Of a stretch of 64,000 bases of DNA, positions 33,436-42,028 are shown one piece after another; position 1 is the first letter of the stretch; every line of letters begins with the position of its first letter. Location of the stretch: positions 1 to 64,000 of the forward strand of contig JBBRQD010000010.1 in NCBI GenBank assembly GCA_038227045.1, in the 5' to 3' direction. The translations under genes and the position numbers were made by a program. The notes beneath the pieces were generated by a model. That model had not been told where the DNA came from. It saw nothing but the letters and a program-made list of their open reading frames with translations, and did not search any database. Source of the DNA: JANXLS01 sp038227045 (GTDB lineage Bacteria; Planctomycetota; SZUA-567; H5-PLA8).

Positions 33436-35145
33436 TTATTCCACGGGCGGCATGTCGGCCGTTTCGAGTTTCTTGAAGAGCACCGACGGTTTTCCGATTG
33501 CGGCTCCGGTTTTCACGATATCGCTCGGGCGCAAGGTTGCGCTGTTCACCGCAAACGGATCGGCGACTCCGAAGTTCGCCAGAATCGCGGCCGCGCTTTT
33601 GGGCAGGAACGGGCGCAGCATCAGGCCGATGGTGGCCACGCGATCGAGACAATTGCGGATCACGCGGTGGCATTCCGGGACGTCCACTTTCAGCGATTTC
33701 CATGGCGCGTTCGAATCGAAATACACGTTGCCCGCGCGCGCGCAGGTCATGATCGCGGCCATTGCGTTGCGGAACTGGAAGCCATCCAACAGCGCGCATG
33801 TGTTGCTTAAAGTGGTCTGCGTTTCGGATGCGAACGCCGGATGTATTTCCGAGGCCGAGGTGCTGTATTCCGGGACGAGTGCGCCGACCTTGTTGACCGC
33901 AAACGTCACCACGCGGTGAACGAAGTTGCCGAGCACGTCCGCCAGTTCTCCGTTGTAACGCGCTTGAAAATCTTCCCACGTGAAGGCGCTGTCGGCGCTT
34001 TCGGGCGCGATGGCGGTGAGGTAATAGCGCAGCGCTTCGCTGCCGTATTTCGCGGCGAAATCGCCGATCTCAATTGCGTTGCCGCGCGATTTGCTGAATT
34101 TGTCCGCGCCGAATTTCAGGAATTCGTTCGCCACGACCTGCGAGACCAATCGATACGGGCGCTCCCCCGGCGGAACCGCGTCGTTGACACCCATCAGCAT
34201 CGCGGGCCAGATGATCGTATGAAAGACGATGTTGTCCTTGCCGATAAAATTCATCACCGGGCAATCCGGATTCTGCCAGAAATCCATCCACGCGTCGGGA
34301 TGTCCTTCGCGCGCGAAAAGCTGCTGAGTGAACGTGACGTAGCCGATCGGCGCGTCGAACCAGACGTAGAAGCGCTTGCCTTCCGTGTCGGGATCGTCGA
34401 GCGGAATCTTCACGCCCCAACTGGTATCGCGCGTGATCGCTCGGGCTCGCAAGCCGCGCTTCAACATCGCCCGCGATTCACGCTGCGCGTTGGCGCGCCA
34501 GGGTTCGGCGCCGTTTTCGGCGTGCGTGTCGACCCATGTTTTTAGGCGCTCTTCGAAGGCGTCGAGCTTTAAATACCAGTGATAGGTATCTTTTAAAATC
34601 GGCGTGGAACCGTCGCCGTCGATTGCGACACGCGGTTTGATGAGTTCGGTCACCTCATAAGAACTTCCGCACGCTTCGCATTCGTCGCCGCGCGCGTCGG
34701 GGTGGTGGCAGACGGGACATTCGCCGACGACGTAGCGATCCGGCAGAAACATCTTCAGCTTTTCGGAATACAATTGCTGCGACAGGCGTTTTTCAATATA
34801 GCCCTTCGCGTGCAGCCGCTTGAAGAAATCCTGCGTCAGCGCGTGATGTTCGGGGCTGGAGGTGCGGCTCCAGATGTCGAATTTTACATCGGCTGCTGCG
34901 AAGGCTGCGCCGTTGGCTTCGTGGTTTTCGTCGACGACCTGCTGCGGGGTGATGCCGCGCTTGAGCGCGCTGAGCGTGATCGGCACGCCGTGTTCGTCGG
35001 ACCCGCAGACGAAGCGCACATCCACGCCTTTCATGCGCTGCCAGCGCACGTAGGTGTCGGCTGGCAAATACGCGCCGGCGAGGTGGCCGAGGTGCACGCG
35101 TCCGTTGGCATAGGGCAATGCGCTGGTGACGAGCAGTTTCTTCAT
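33436..35145 (-). CDS. metG: Methionyl-tRNA synthetase
   Basis: This class I synthetase charges tRNA-Met. The signature HLGH occurs in PYANGRVHLGHLAGAYLPAD and the KMSKS variant as FSKSRG. A zinc knuckle of four cysteines lies in CPVCHHPDARGDECEACG. GGAG six bases before ATG 35145 supports the start. The protein has 569 residues, the short form without the C-terminal EMAP-like tRNA-binding domain. It is a single-gene unit, behind the terminator of the LacI-PilZ gene. Confidence 0.97.
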   Translation of the reverse strand: MKKLLVTSALPYANGRVHLGHLAGAYLPADTYVRWQRMKGVDVRFVCGSDEHGVPITLSALKRGITPQQVVDENHEANGAAFAAADVKFDIWSRTSSPEHHALTQDFFKRLHAKGYIEKRLSQQLYSEKLKMFLPDRYVVGECPVCHHPDARGDECEACGSSYEVTELIKPRVAIDGDGSTPILKDTYHWYLKLDAFEERLKTWVDTHAENGAEPWRANAQRESRAMLKRGLRARAITRDTSWGVKIPLDDPDTEGKRFYVWFDAPIGYVTFTQQLFAREGHPDAWMDFWQNPDCPVMNFIGKDNIVFHTIIWPAMLMGVNDAVPPGERPYRLVSQVVANEFLKFGADKFSKSRGNAIEIGDFAAKYGSEALRYYLTAIAPESADSAFTWEDFQARYNGELADVLGNFVHRVVTFAVNKVGALVPEYSTSASEIHPAFASETQTTLSNTCALLDGFQFRNAMAAIMTCARAGNVYFDSNAPWKSLKVDVPECHRVIRNCLDRVATIGLMLRPFLPKSAAAILANFGVADPFAVNSATLRPSDIVKTGAAIGKPSVLFKKLETADMPPVE

Positions 35146-35227
35146 GGAGCTCTCCGATTCGTTCGAGGGGTCACTGTATCAGAGAAGCGGGGGATTTCGA
35201 GTGCGCGTGGGGATTTTGCGCCATGAA

Positions 35228-35251
35228 AAAAGCGCGCTTTCGCGCGCTTTT
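35228..35251 (-). terminator. Rho-independent terminator behind the LacI-PilZ gene
   Basis: AAAAGCGCG (35228-35236) pairs with CGCGCTTTT (35243-35251) around a six-base loop, with A/T runs on both sides, so it can work in either direction. It lies 30 bases after the stop of the LacI-PilZ gene and separates it from metG. Confidence 0.75.
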
Positions 35252-35280
35252 AGCGACGTAATGAATGGGTGCTTCATTCT

Positions 35281-35898
35281 TTAATTCAACGCGGGAGCGA
35301 CAGCGTGTCCGTTTGCGGCGGCGGCGACTGCTTTCAACGCGGCGTTGGACGCGGCGGAGATCTTCCTGGCATTCCATCCGGCGACTTGAACGTCGATGAA
35401 GTCCTTGAGAATCTTGCGGTCGTTGACGTTGGCGTTGATGAACTTGACGCCCAATTCCGGCGTGACCTTGTCTTGTGAATCAGTGAGGCGCACGACCTGG
35501 CATTCGCCAACCAGATTCGCGAGCACCGGCAGTTCCGCGAAGCGGCAGCGGATGGTGAATCGGGAGAGCGGGAGACAGTTCTTCGCGAGCTTCAATTCGG
35601 TCAGCAACGCGCCGCCGACGCTGATGTTGCGCGCGGTGGCTTCGCCGCGATCGAAGACGTTGTCGCCGTCCGTGCAAACTTCGATGTCGCACTTGACGTT
35701 GACTTCCGTTCGGCCGTATTCGCGCTTGAAAGGCCGGCGAATAGTAGTGAAATCGTAGCCCATTTTTTCGGCTGTACTGAAGACTAAATCGCGGGTCGTC
35801 TCACTAGCTGAGTACTTTGGATCGCGGTTAAGAATCTTGGTCACAGTCGTACGCGAAAGACCCAGCTTTTCAGCTATGCTCTGCTGGCTGACACCCAT
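35281..35898 (-). CDS. LacI-type helix-turn-helix fused to a PilZ domain
   Basis: A predicted c-di-GMP-responsive DNA-binding regulator of 205 residues. Residues 3-24 (VSQQSIAEKLGLSRTTVTKI) are a LacI-type helix-turn-helix and SETTRDLVFSTAEKMGYDF (32-50) is the hinge-side part of the same domain. Instead of a sugar-binding domain a PilZ domain follows: RxxxR as R59-x3-R63 in KREYGR and NxSxxG as N91-S93-G96 in ARNISVGG, both needed for c-di-GMP binding. An Ala-rich tail (about 180-205) ends the protein. Start ATG 35898 is supported by AGGAG nine bases before it and by a promoter at 35948-35975, which rules out the longer ORF start at 35949. It stands alone; its targets are unknown. Confidence 0.88.
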   Translation of the reverse strand: MGVSQQSIAEKLGLSRTTVTKILNRDPKYSASETTRDLVFSTAEKMGYDFTTIRRPFKREYGRTEVNVKCDIEVCTDGDNVFDRGEATARNISVGGALLTELKLAKNCLPLSRFTIRCRFAELPVLANLVGECQVVRLTDSQDKVTPELGVKFINANVNDRKILKDFIDVQVAGWNARKISAASNAALKAVAAAANGHAVAPALN

Positions 35899-35947
35899 TT
35901 TCGTTGTCTCCTGTTTCAATAAAGACATACCCAAATCCCACATATTC

Positions 35948-35987
35948 ATATTAAACTTTTTTCGGCACTTGTCAAGGGCACATGTGC
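35948..35987 (-). promoter_or_regulatory. Promoter with adjacent palindrome for the LacI-PilZ gene
   Basis: On the minus strand TTGACA (35970-35975) and TAATAT (35948-35953) are 16 bases apart. The transcript would begin at about 35941, leaving 42 bases of leader with AGGAG before ATG 35898. Right upstream of -35 lies the perfect palindrome GCACATGTGC (35978-35987), a candidate operator for autoregulation or an activator site. Confidence 0.65.
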
Positions 35988-36215
35988 TGCTCTACGTGCA
36001 TTTATTAAAAATAGTTTTAACTCATTCTTGTTTATAGGTTTATGAATCGAAATATTTCATATTTTATTTATATTGTGCAGAAATTTTTGAGCGCTCGGCA
36101 GAAAGTATGCGCAATGCGATTGCTACGCCGATGTCTCGGCAAGCTTTTAAACGGCGAGGGACACAGAGTCGCACGCGTGTAAGGCGGGTTAGAAGCACGC
36201 CCTACTTTGAAACGA

Positions 36216-36253
36216 GAACGGCCCAGTGAATCATGCGATTCGCCGGGCCGTTC
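36216..36253 (-). terminator. Hairpin behind the LysM gene
   Basis: GAACGGCCC (36216-36224) pairs with GGGCCGTTC (36245-36253), and the 20-base loop contains a further GAATC/GATTC pairing. It starts 35 bases after the LysM stop. There is only a weak T-run on the minus strand. Confidence 0.55.
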
Positions 36254-36288
36254 GATGGACGACTAGAAGGAGACTACCCATCAGAAGC

Positions 36289-37659
36289 CTATGGCAAGAT
36301 GATCCCGCGAATGATCGCGTCGTCTTCCTGCTCCGCTTTTTTCGGGCGCGCGTCGTTCTTGTTCGACTTGCTATTCTTGGGAGCGTCCGATTTATCCGGT
36401 GTGCGCCCGGAAGCGGCGGTCGCATTCGCCGCGACGGGATGAATCGGAATCGGGACTTCTTCGGCGTTCGGGAGGTTCTCCAAATCGTTCGGAGTCTGCC
36501 CTTGCGGCTCGGCTTCGGCGCGAACGGTGTTTCGGCGGAAACGCTGTGCTTCGGTACTTGTGGGCGAAGCCATTTGCGAGGATCCCGGCGGGTGCGTGTG
36601 CAGCACCATGCCGACTTTGAGTTTCGAAGAGTCCGCTACGCGATCCTTGTTCCATTCCTGTAATTCCTTCCATTTCCTGGAATCGTTCAACACTCGGCGC
36701 GCAATGCGTTCCAACGTGTCGCCGGCTTGGACGACGTAGTCGTCTTTCGTGATGAGGGTGGGGCCTGAGTGGTGATCGCTGCTGTCGTTCGGGCGGGCGT
36801 TAGTGGGACGATTGCCAGCGGCTGTGCTTGCGCCATTGTGCTCGCTCGTTTCCGCCAAAGACGCAGACGAACTCGTGTTTGGAATCTTGAGCTTCATGCC
36901 TTCGCGCAGCCGATTGGCGTCGGGCAACACATCTTTGTTAGCGTCTTGAATGGCTTTGATGCCGCCCTTGCCGGGCAGGTTGGCGCTGGCGATCTTGGAC
37001 AAGTTGTCGCCAGCTTTGACTGTGTAATACTTGAACGCGCCGTCGTGTGAGGAATTTTCATGCATGTCGCCCTGAGCCTGTGCGCGGGAAGGGTGCTGCT
37101 GCCCATTGCCGGAGGGCATTTGCGCTCCGACGCCGTCGCTGTTCCCAATGTCCGGAATCCGTGTGTTTGAGCGCGTGTGCGAGTTCGCCCCGCTGTTGCC
37201 CGAGGCATGAGCCGTGCCGGACTCGTTGGGGGCACCGTTGGCTTCGGCCGAATTCAAGCGGCGCAGCGGCGTGCCGGGGTTCGGCACAACGTCCCAAACG
37301 CTCGGTTGATCTTCAGTACGAATGGCCGGATGTTCCGGGGCGCTGGTTAACGCGTTCGTGCTGCCTGTTCCGTTGGAATTGTCAGCTACTTTGGACGCGG
37401 TTGGGTCGGCCAAGTCGCTGGCTGCTTCGAGGCCGGCACCCACCTTGGATTGAGCGACATCGTTCTTTTTCTTGCCGCGGCCACCGTCGTAAACGAGGCA
37501 GACAACCACCGTCATGAGAATAAAGAGGGTCAGCAAGCCCCATTTGAATTCACGGAAAATCTTTGCCGCGCCGCTTGAAACGGAAGTCGAGCTTCCGATA
37601 GCCGCGGTCTGCGCCACGCCGCTGAAAGCCTGGTTCGAATCGATCTGATTTGTGCTCAC
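36289..37659 (-). CDS. Membrane-anchored protein with two LysM domains
   Basis: The start is GTG 37659, close behind GAGGGGGACGG. The 456-residue product has one transmembrane helix (WGLLTLFILMTVVVCLVYDG, about 40-59), a long Asn/Ser/Gly-rich linker and two LysM modules: YYTVKAGDNLSKIASANL at about 213 and DYVVQAGDTLERIARRVL at about 308. LysM binds peptidoglycan glycan chains, so the protein ties the inner membrane to the wall. A Pro/Ala-rich tail ends in charged residues (NKNDARPKKAEQEDD). No hydrolase domain is present. Confidence 0.85.
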   Translation of the reverse strand: MSTNQIDSNQAFSGVAQTAAIGSSTSVSSGAAKIFREFKWGLLTLFILMTVVVCLVYDGGRGKKKNDVAQSKVGAGLEAASDLADPTASKVADNSNGTGSTNALTSAPEHPAIRTEDQPSVWDVVPNPGTPLRRLNSAEANGAPNESGTAHASGNSGANSHTRSNTRIPDIGNSDGVGAQMPSGNGQQHPSRAQAQGDMHENSSHDGAFKYYTVKAGDNLSKIASANLPGKGGIKAIQDANKDVLPDANRLREGMKLKIPNTSSSASLAETSEHNGASTAAGNRPTNARPNDSSDHHSGPTLITKDDYVVQAGDTLERIARRVLNDSRKWKELQEWNKDRVADSSKLKVGMVLHTHPPGSSQMASPTSTEAQRFRRNTVRAEAEPQGQTPNDLENLPNAEEVPIPIHPVAANATAASGRTPDKSDAPKNSKSNKNDARPKKAEQEDDAIIRGIILP

Positions 37660-37776
37660 GCCCGTCCCCCCTCGATGGTGTCCACTGGTTTAGTGAAGTA
37701 TCGTAATTGCGGCGGACGGGCTTGAGGAAATTGTGTGCAAATTGGTGAATGGGCGGTGGTTAAACGGCGTGAGTGT

Positions 37777-38802
<1,026 letters not shown>

Positions 38803-38817
38803 GTGAACTGCCTCTGT

Positions 38818-39642
38818 TTACTTCTGCGTTGAGTAATAATAAATCAATGTCGCCGCACCCAGAATAATGCGGTAGTAGCCGAATGCAACCAGGGTGTGCT
38901 TCTGGACGTAATGAATGAGCCACCTCACGACGATCCATGCAACAACGAAGGAGGTGACTCCGCCGATGATCAGGATCGGCGTTTCTTCGGCGCGCAGATT
39001 GTCGCGTTCCACAAAGAGCTTGTAAACGAATGCGGCGAACATCGTCGGAATCGCGAGAAAAAAAGAATATTCAGCGGCTGCGAAGCGCGTCAAGTGCAAC
39101 AACCGGCCGCCGACAATCGTAGCGCCAGAACGCGACGTGCCGGGGAACATGCCGAAGCATTGAAACACGCCGATGAAAAACGCGTTGGCCTTCGGCACGT
39201 CTTCGGCGGCAGAATACTTTCCATTATCGCCGCCGCGATCGACCAGGATCAGAATGATGCCGCCGACGATCAGCGCGATGGCCACCGGAACGGCCTTCAT
39301 CAGGTGTTCTTCAATTTTGTGGTGAAACAGTTTTCCAATGATCGCGGCAGGCATGAAGGCGATCGCGAGGCCGATCCAGAAATTTTGAGAACGCGGGTTT
39401 GAAAAAACCGTTTTCGCGGAGTTCCACAGCCGCTGCCGAAATAAAATCACGACCGCCAGGATCGCCGGAAATTGGATGACGATGTCAAAAATTTCATCGA
39501 GCTTTTCAGCGCGTGCGGCGTCGGCTGTCAACGGAAACCACGGCCGGGCAATGATCAGATGGCCGGTCGATGAGATGGGCAAAAATTCGGTGATACCTTC
39601 GAGGATTCCTTTGAGCAGCGCGTTGAAATAATAGATGAGCAT
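38818..39642 (-). CDS. uppP: Undecaprenyl-diphosphatase
   Basis: UppP (BacA) recycles the lipid carrier for cell-wall synthesis by removing a phosphate from undecaprenyl diphosphate in the inner membrane. Signature residues are EGITEFLPISSTGH (E17/E21 region) and FPGTSRSGATI. The length (274 residues) and eight predicted helices fit. The ATG at 39642 has no ribosome binding site; directly before it begins a 70-base tract in 7-nt phase (39646-39715). The next gene upstream is the four-helix-bundle protein; downstream is the formylglycine-generating enzyme. Confidence 0.95.
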   Translation of the reverse strand: MLIYYFNALLKGILEGITEFLPISSTGHLIIARPWFPLTADAARAEKLDEIFDIVIQFPAILAVVILFRQRLWNSAKTVFSNPRSQNFWIGLAIAFMPAAIIGKLFHHKIEEHLMKAVPVAIALIVGGIILILVDRGGDNGKYSAAEDVPKANAFFIGVFQCFGMFPGTSRSGATIVGGRLLHLTRFAAAEYSFFLAIPTMFAAFVYKLFVERDNLRAEETPILIIGGVTSFVVAWIVVRWLIHYVQKHTLVAFGYYRIILGAATLIYYYSTQK

Positions 39643-39645
39643 TTA

Positions 39646-39715
39646 GGGGTTAGGGATTAGGGGCTAGAGGTTTGGGGGGCTTATTTTCCATTGCCCATTT
39701 TCCATTTGTCATTTT
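39646..39715. repeat. 70-base tract in exact 7-nt phase
   Basis: Ten consecutive 7-mers: GGGGTTA, GGGATTA, GGGGCTA, GAGGTTT, GGGGGGC, TTATTTT, CCATTGC, CCATTTT, CCATTTG, TCATTTT. It fills the space between the uppP start and the stop of the four-helix-bundle gene. Its right part (39676-39715) is the left arm of the inverted repeat that brackets that gene. Confidence 0.8.
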
Positions 39716-40253
39716 AAACTGTCGAGCGTTCTGCTTTCTTTCGAAGCGTCTTAACGGACGCAGTTATGATTTTGCACAACTCCGTATTTTCTTGTGCTAA
39801 TTCACCGAGCAAGTCCGGCTTCAGCAGCGAACTCTTTCGAATCATTCTAAGCCAGATGGATGTTTCATTGAGTTCCTTCAACACAACCTTCAATTTATGC
39901 GCGAAATCGGCATTGCTCTCGGCACCTCTTGCTTCGCCGTAATTAGGCGCGGGGGAAGTGCCGGAGCGTAAAATTTGATTAGCAATATGCCGCTCTGCCG
40001 CAGTTCGAGTCAATGAACTCGACAACTTAATTATGCGAACTGCGAAATCAATCAGGCGCTCTTCGAGTACGTCGGCCAACGCTTGACTTCCGACATTGGA
40101 AAAATCTCGTCCCGCATGCTTCAGTTGTTGAGCCGACCCCATTCTCTACTCCATTCAATCGAGGACGTACTCAAACCCGGGATATGCAACAGGCGCCAAA
40201 TTCGTAAAAATGGAAAATGAAAAATGGCAAATGGGCAATGGAAAATAAGCCCC
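39676..40253 (-). mobile_element. 578-bp unit: four-helix-bundle gene between 40-bp inverted repeats
   Basis: 39676-39700 is a perfect 25-bp inverted copy of 40229-40253 (starting GGGGCTTATTTTCCATTGCC); a further 15 bases on the inner side match with two differences. Only the four-helix-bundle gene lies between. No transposase is present. Either this is a non-autonomous insertion, or two 7-nt-phase tracts of opposite direction have come to lie around the gene. Confidence 0.45.
39714..40142 (-). CDS. Four-helix-bundle protein (S23/IVS type, TIGR02436-like)
   Basis: The product has 142 residues. The middle part (LIDFAVRIIKLSSSL, then HIANQILRSGTSPAPNYGEA, then HKLKVVLKELNETSIWLRMI) is close to the consensus of the family first seen in 23S rRNA intervening sequences and of avd-like proteins of diversity-generating retroelements. 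These small helical bundles bind nucleic acid; stand-alone copies are common, scattered and of unknown function. The first about 25 residues are atypical. There is no rRNA gene or reverse transcriptase here. The gene is bounded by inverted repeats, which supports mobility of the unit. Confidence 0.85.
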   Translation of the reverse strand: MGSAQQLKHAGRDFSNVGSQALADVLEERLIDFAVRIIKLSSSLTRTAAERHIANQILRSGTSPAPNYGEARGAESNADFAHKLKVVLKELNETSIWLRMIRKSSLLKPDLLGELAQENTELCKIITASVKTLRKKAERSTV

Positions 40254-40255
40254 TA
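40207..40255. repeat. 49-base tract in exact 7-nt phase, opposite direction
   Basis: Seven consecutive 7-mers: AAAATGG, AAAATGA, AAAATGG, CAAATGG, GCAATGG, AAAATAA, GCCCCTA. It ends four bases before the stop of the roadblock gene (40259). It is the complementary partner of the right part of the tract at 39646. Confidence 0.8.
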
Positions 40256-40258
40256 AAG

Positions 40259-40606
40259 CTACATTCGGGAATTCTTCGCGACGGCGTCCATTGCGTTCTT
40301 GATATCAACGTTGGCCAGGCCCATGTTGACATCCCGGCGCATGAGCACGATCAGGATGGTTTGGCCGACGTTGATTAATGCGAGCTTGTTTTCGCTGCCG
40401 CCGATCATGAAGCGTTTGAATTCGCCCATCTTGATTCGCTTCAGCGCGCCGTCGAGCGCGACGAGGATTTGTGACGCGATTGCGCCGATTTGCGACTCCT
40501 GAACGTCGATCGAGAAATCGCTGGCCACCACAATGCCGTCGCGCCCCACGACCATGCTCCCCCAGATGCCCTGGGTCTTGTTCAATTCGGCCAATATCGC
40601 GCGCAT
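40259..40606 (-). CDS. Roadblock/LC7 domain protein
   Basis: The product has 115 residues and is entirely one roadblock/LC7 fold: MRAILAELNKTQGIWGSMVV starts the first helix and strand, and LALINVGQTILIVLMRRDVNMG completes the sheet. In bacteria these proteins (MglB type) act as GTPase-activating partners or scaffolds for small Ras-like GTPases in polarity, motility or signalling. It lies 27 bases behind the TPR-roadblock gene and is co-transcribed with it. No GTPase is visible in the window. Confidence 0.9.
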   Translation of the reverse strand: MRAILAELNKTQGIWGSMVVGRDGIVVASDFSIDVQESQIGAIASQILVALDGALKRIKMGEFKRFMIGGSENKLALINVGQTILIVLMRRDVNMGLANVDIKNAMDAVAKNSRM

Positions 40607-40633
40607 GGATCGTCCTTCCTTCCTGTCTCGAAT

Positions 40634-41752
40634 TTATTGCTGCAAAATCGATTCGGCGAAATCGCGGATGCTCTTTTCCACCAGCCCCAGCTTGACATCG
40701 GCCTGGGCGAATAGGGTCAAAATCATATCGTCGAATTGGACGATGTGAATGTTGCCGTCCTGGCCTTCAATGACCCCTTCTTCGAATTGTCCGACACCCA
40801 GTTTGACCGAGTAATTGCTCGCCGAGCGATACACGTTCGTGATCAACGCCCCGGCCAGGCCCTCGTCGAGAGAAGGGTCGAGATCGGCGGAGATGACCAG
40901 TCCGTATTGGTCGACGAGAATCGCCCCGGTCACGCCTTCGACGGTGCGCAGGTCGGCGAGTCCTTTTGCGAATAGTTGAACCTTTGAATGCGTCGGTTTA
41001 GGAAGGATGCTCGTGCCGTGGCGCACTCCCGTGTCGGGGCCGCCAAACATCACACGCGTCTGCGATTTGGGGGCCACAAGTTTGGTCTGCGGAACCGCGA
41101 GACTCGTGACGGGCTGCTGCGCGTCGCCTTCCGCTTTGGCCGTTTTCAACAGCGCCAGTATGGCTTCGTCGCCGGGCGCGAAATAGAGAATGTCTTCGAG
41201 ACGTTGCACGGCATCGGCCGGGCGGCTCAATTGAAGATAGACGCTGGCCAGCAGTTTCAGCGCGAGATAATTGTACTTGTCGAGTGAAATCGATTTTTCA
41301 AGCTGGGCGGCGGATTCGGACCACTGCTTTTTGTCCGCGAAAATTTGTCCCAGAACCAGATACGTGCCGCCGTACTTGGGGAACGCCTTGATGCCACGCT
41401 GACAGGTGTCGATGGTCTTGGACAGTTCGTCGCTGGCTTTGTAAAGCTCCGCGAGCCGCGCGTACAAAATGGGATTGGGGTGCGTTTGAATGCGTTCGAC
41501 GAGGCGCTTTATTTCCATCTCGCGCTCGTGCTTTTCCGCTTCAGCCTGGCGGCGCACGATCTCCGGCGCGTTGGGATAGCGTGCCGCACCCTGCTTTAAG
41601 ACCTGCGTGGCCCTCGCCTGGTTACCGGCTTCTTTGTGCGCATCGGCCAATTGCAGGTACAACATTGGCGTAGGTTTTGCCGTCAACACCTGCTCCAGCG
41701 AATGAATTCGGGAATTGGTGCGCCATTGGCCAATTGTGTCAAACAGCCACAT
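40634..41752 (-). CDS. TPR protein with C-terminal roadblock/LC7 domain
   Basis: The start ATG 41752 (MWLFDTIGQW) gives 372 residues. Residues about 20-215 contain four to five tetratricopeptide repeats (LYLQLADAHKEAGNQARA, ILYARLAELYKASDELSK, TYLVLGQIFADKKQWSES, YLALKLLASVYLQLSRPA), a protein-binding scaffold. A linker with MFGGPDTGVRHG follows and residues about 260-372 are a roadblock/LC7 domain (GVTGAILVDQYGLVISADLD to ILTLFAQADVKLG). A heteromeric complex with the small roadblock protein encoded behind it is likely. No signal peptide: cytoplasmic. Confidence 0.88.
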   Translation of the reverse strand: MWLFDTIGQWRTNSRIHSLEQVLTAKPTPMLYLQLADAHKEAGNQARATQVLKQGAARYPNAPEIVRRQAEAEKHEREMEIKRLVERIQTHPNPILYARLAELYKASDELSKTIDTCQRGIKAFPKYGGTYLVLGQIFADKKQWSESAAQLEKSISLDKYNYLALKLLASVYLQLSRPADAVQRLEDILYFAPGDEAILALLKTAKAEGDAQQPVTSLAVPQTKLVAPKSQTRVMFGGPDTGVRHGTSILPKPTHSKVQLFAKGLADLRTVEGVTGAILVDQYGLVISADLDPSLDEGLAGALITNVYRSASNYSVKLGVGQFEEGVIEGQDGNIHIVQFDDMILTLFAQADVKLGLVEKSIRDFAESILQQ

Positions 41753-42028
41753 GCAACCCTTTCCGGGAAAACACGGTTCCCAAATACAAAACCAAACTTC
41801 CGCCGCGCGTCGCACGGCTTCGACTCAGGCTAATTGCAATTTATATCGGCAGTATGGGGTCTCTGCACAGCCGAAAAATCACGACAAGACCGCTTTTCAA
41901 AGATTCCGGTATATGTGCGCATTTTACCATACAATGCCATCCCGCGCACGGCACTTGTGAATTTTTCGCCTAAATTCTTTGCACAAGGGAAGATGAGTGC
42001 GCGTCGGATTTTGAAAAAAGCTCCTGCC

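Larger units (their letters stand above)
35899..36288 (-). other. Intergenic region upstream of the LacI-PilZ gene
   Basis: This 390-base stretch holds the LacI-PilZ promoter (35948-35975), a 10-bp palindrome at 35978-35987, an AT-rich part (about 36000-36085) and the hairpin at 36216-36253 behind the LysM gene. Between 36090 and 36200 I see no clear structure. Confidence 0.45.

Noticed and set aside
39646..40255. CRISPR array
   Set aside because: The units are 7 bases long, change gradually and have no spacers; no cas gene is present.
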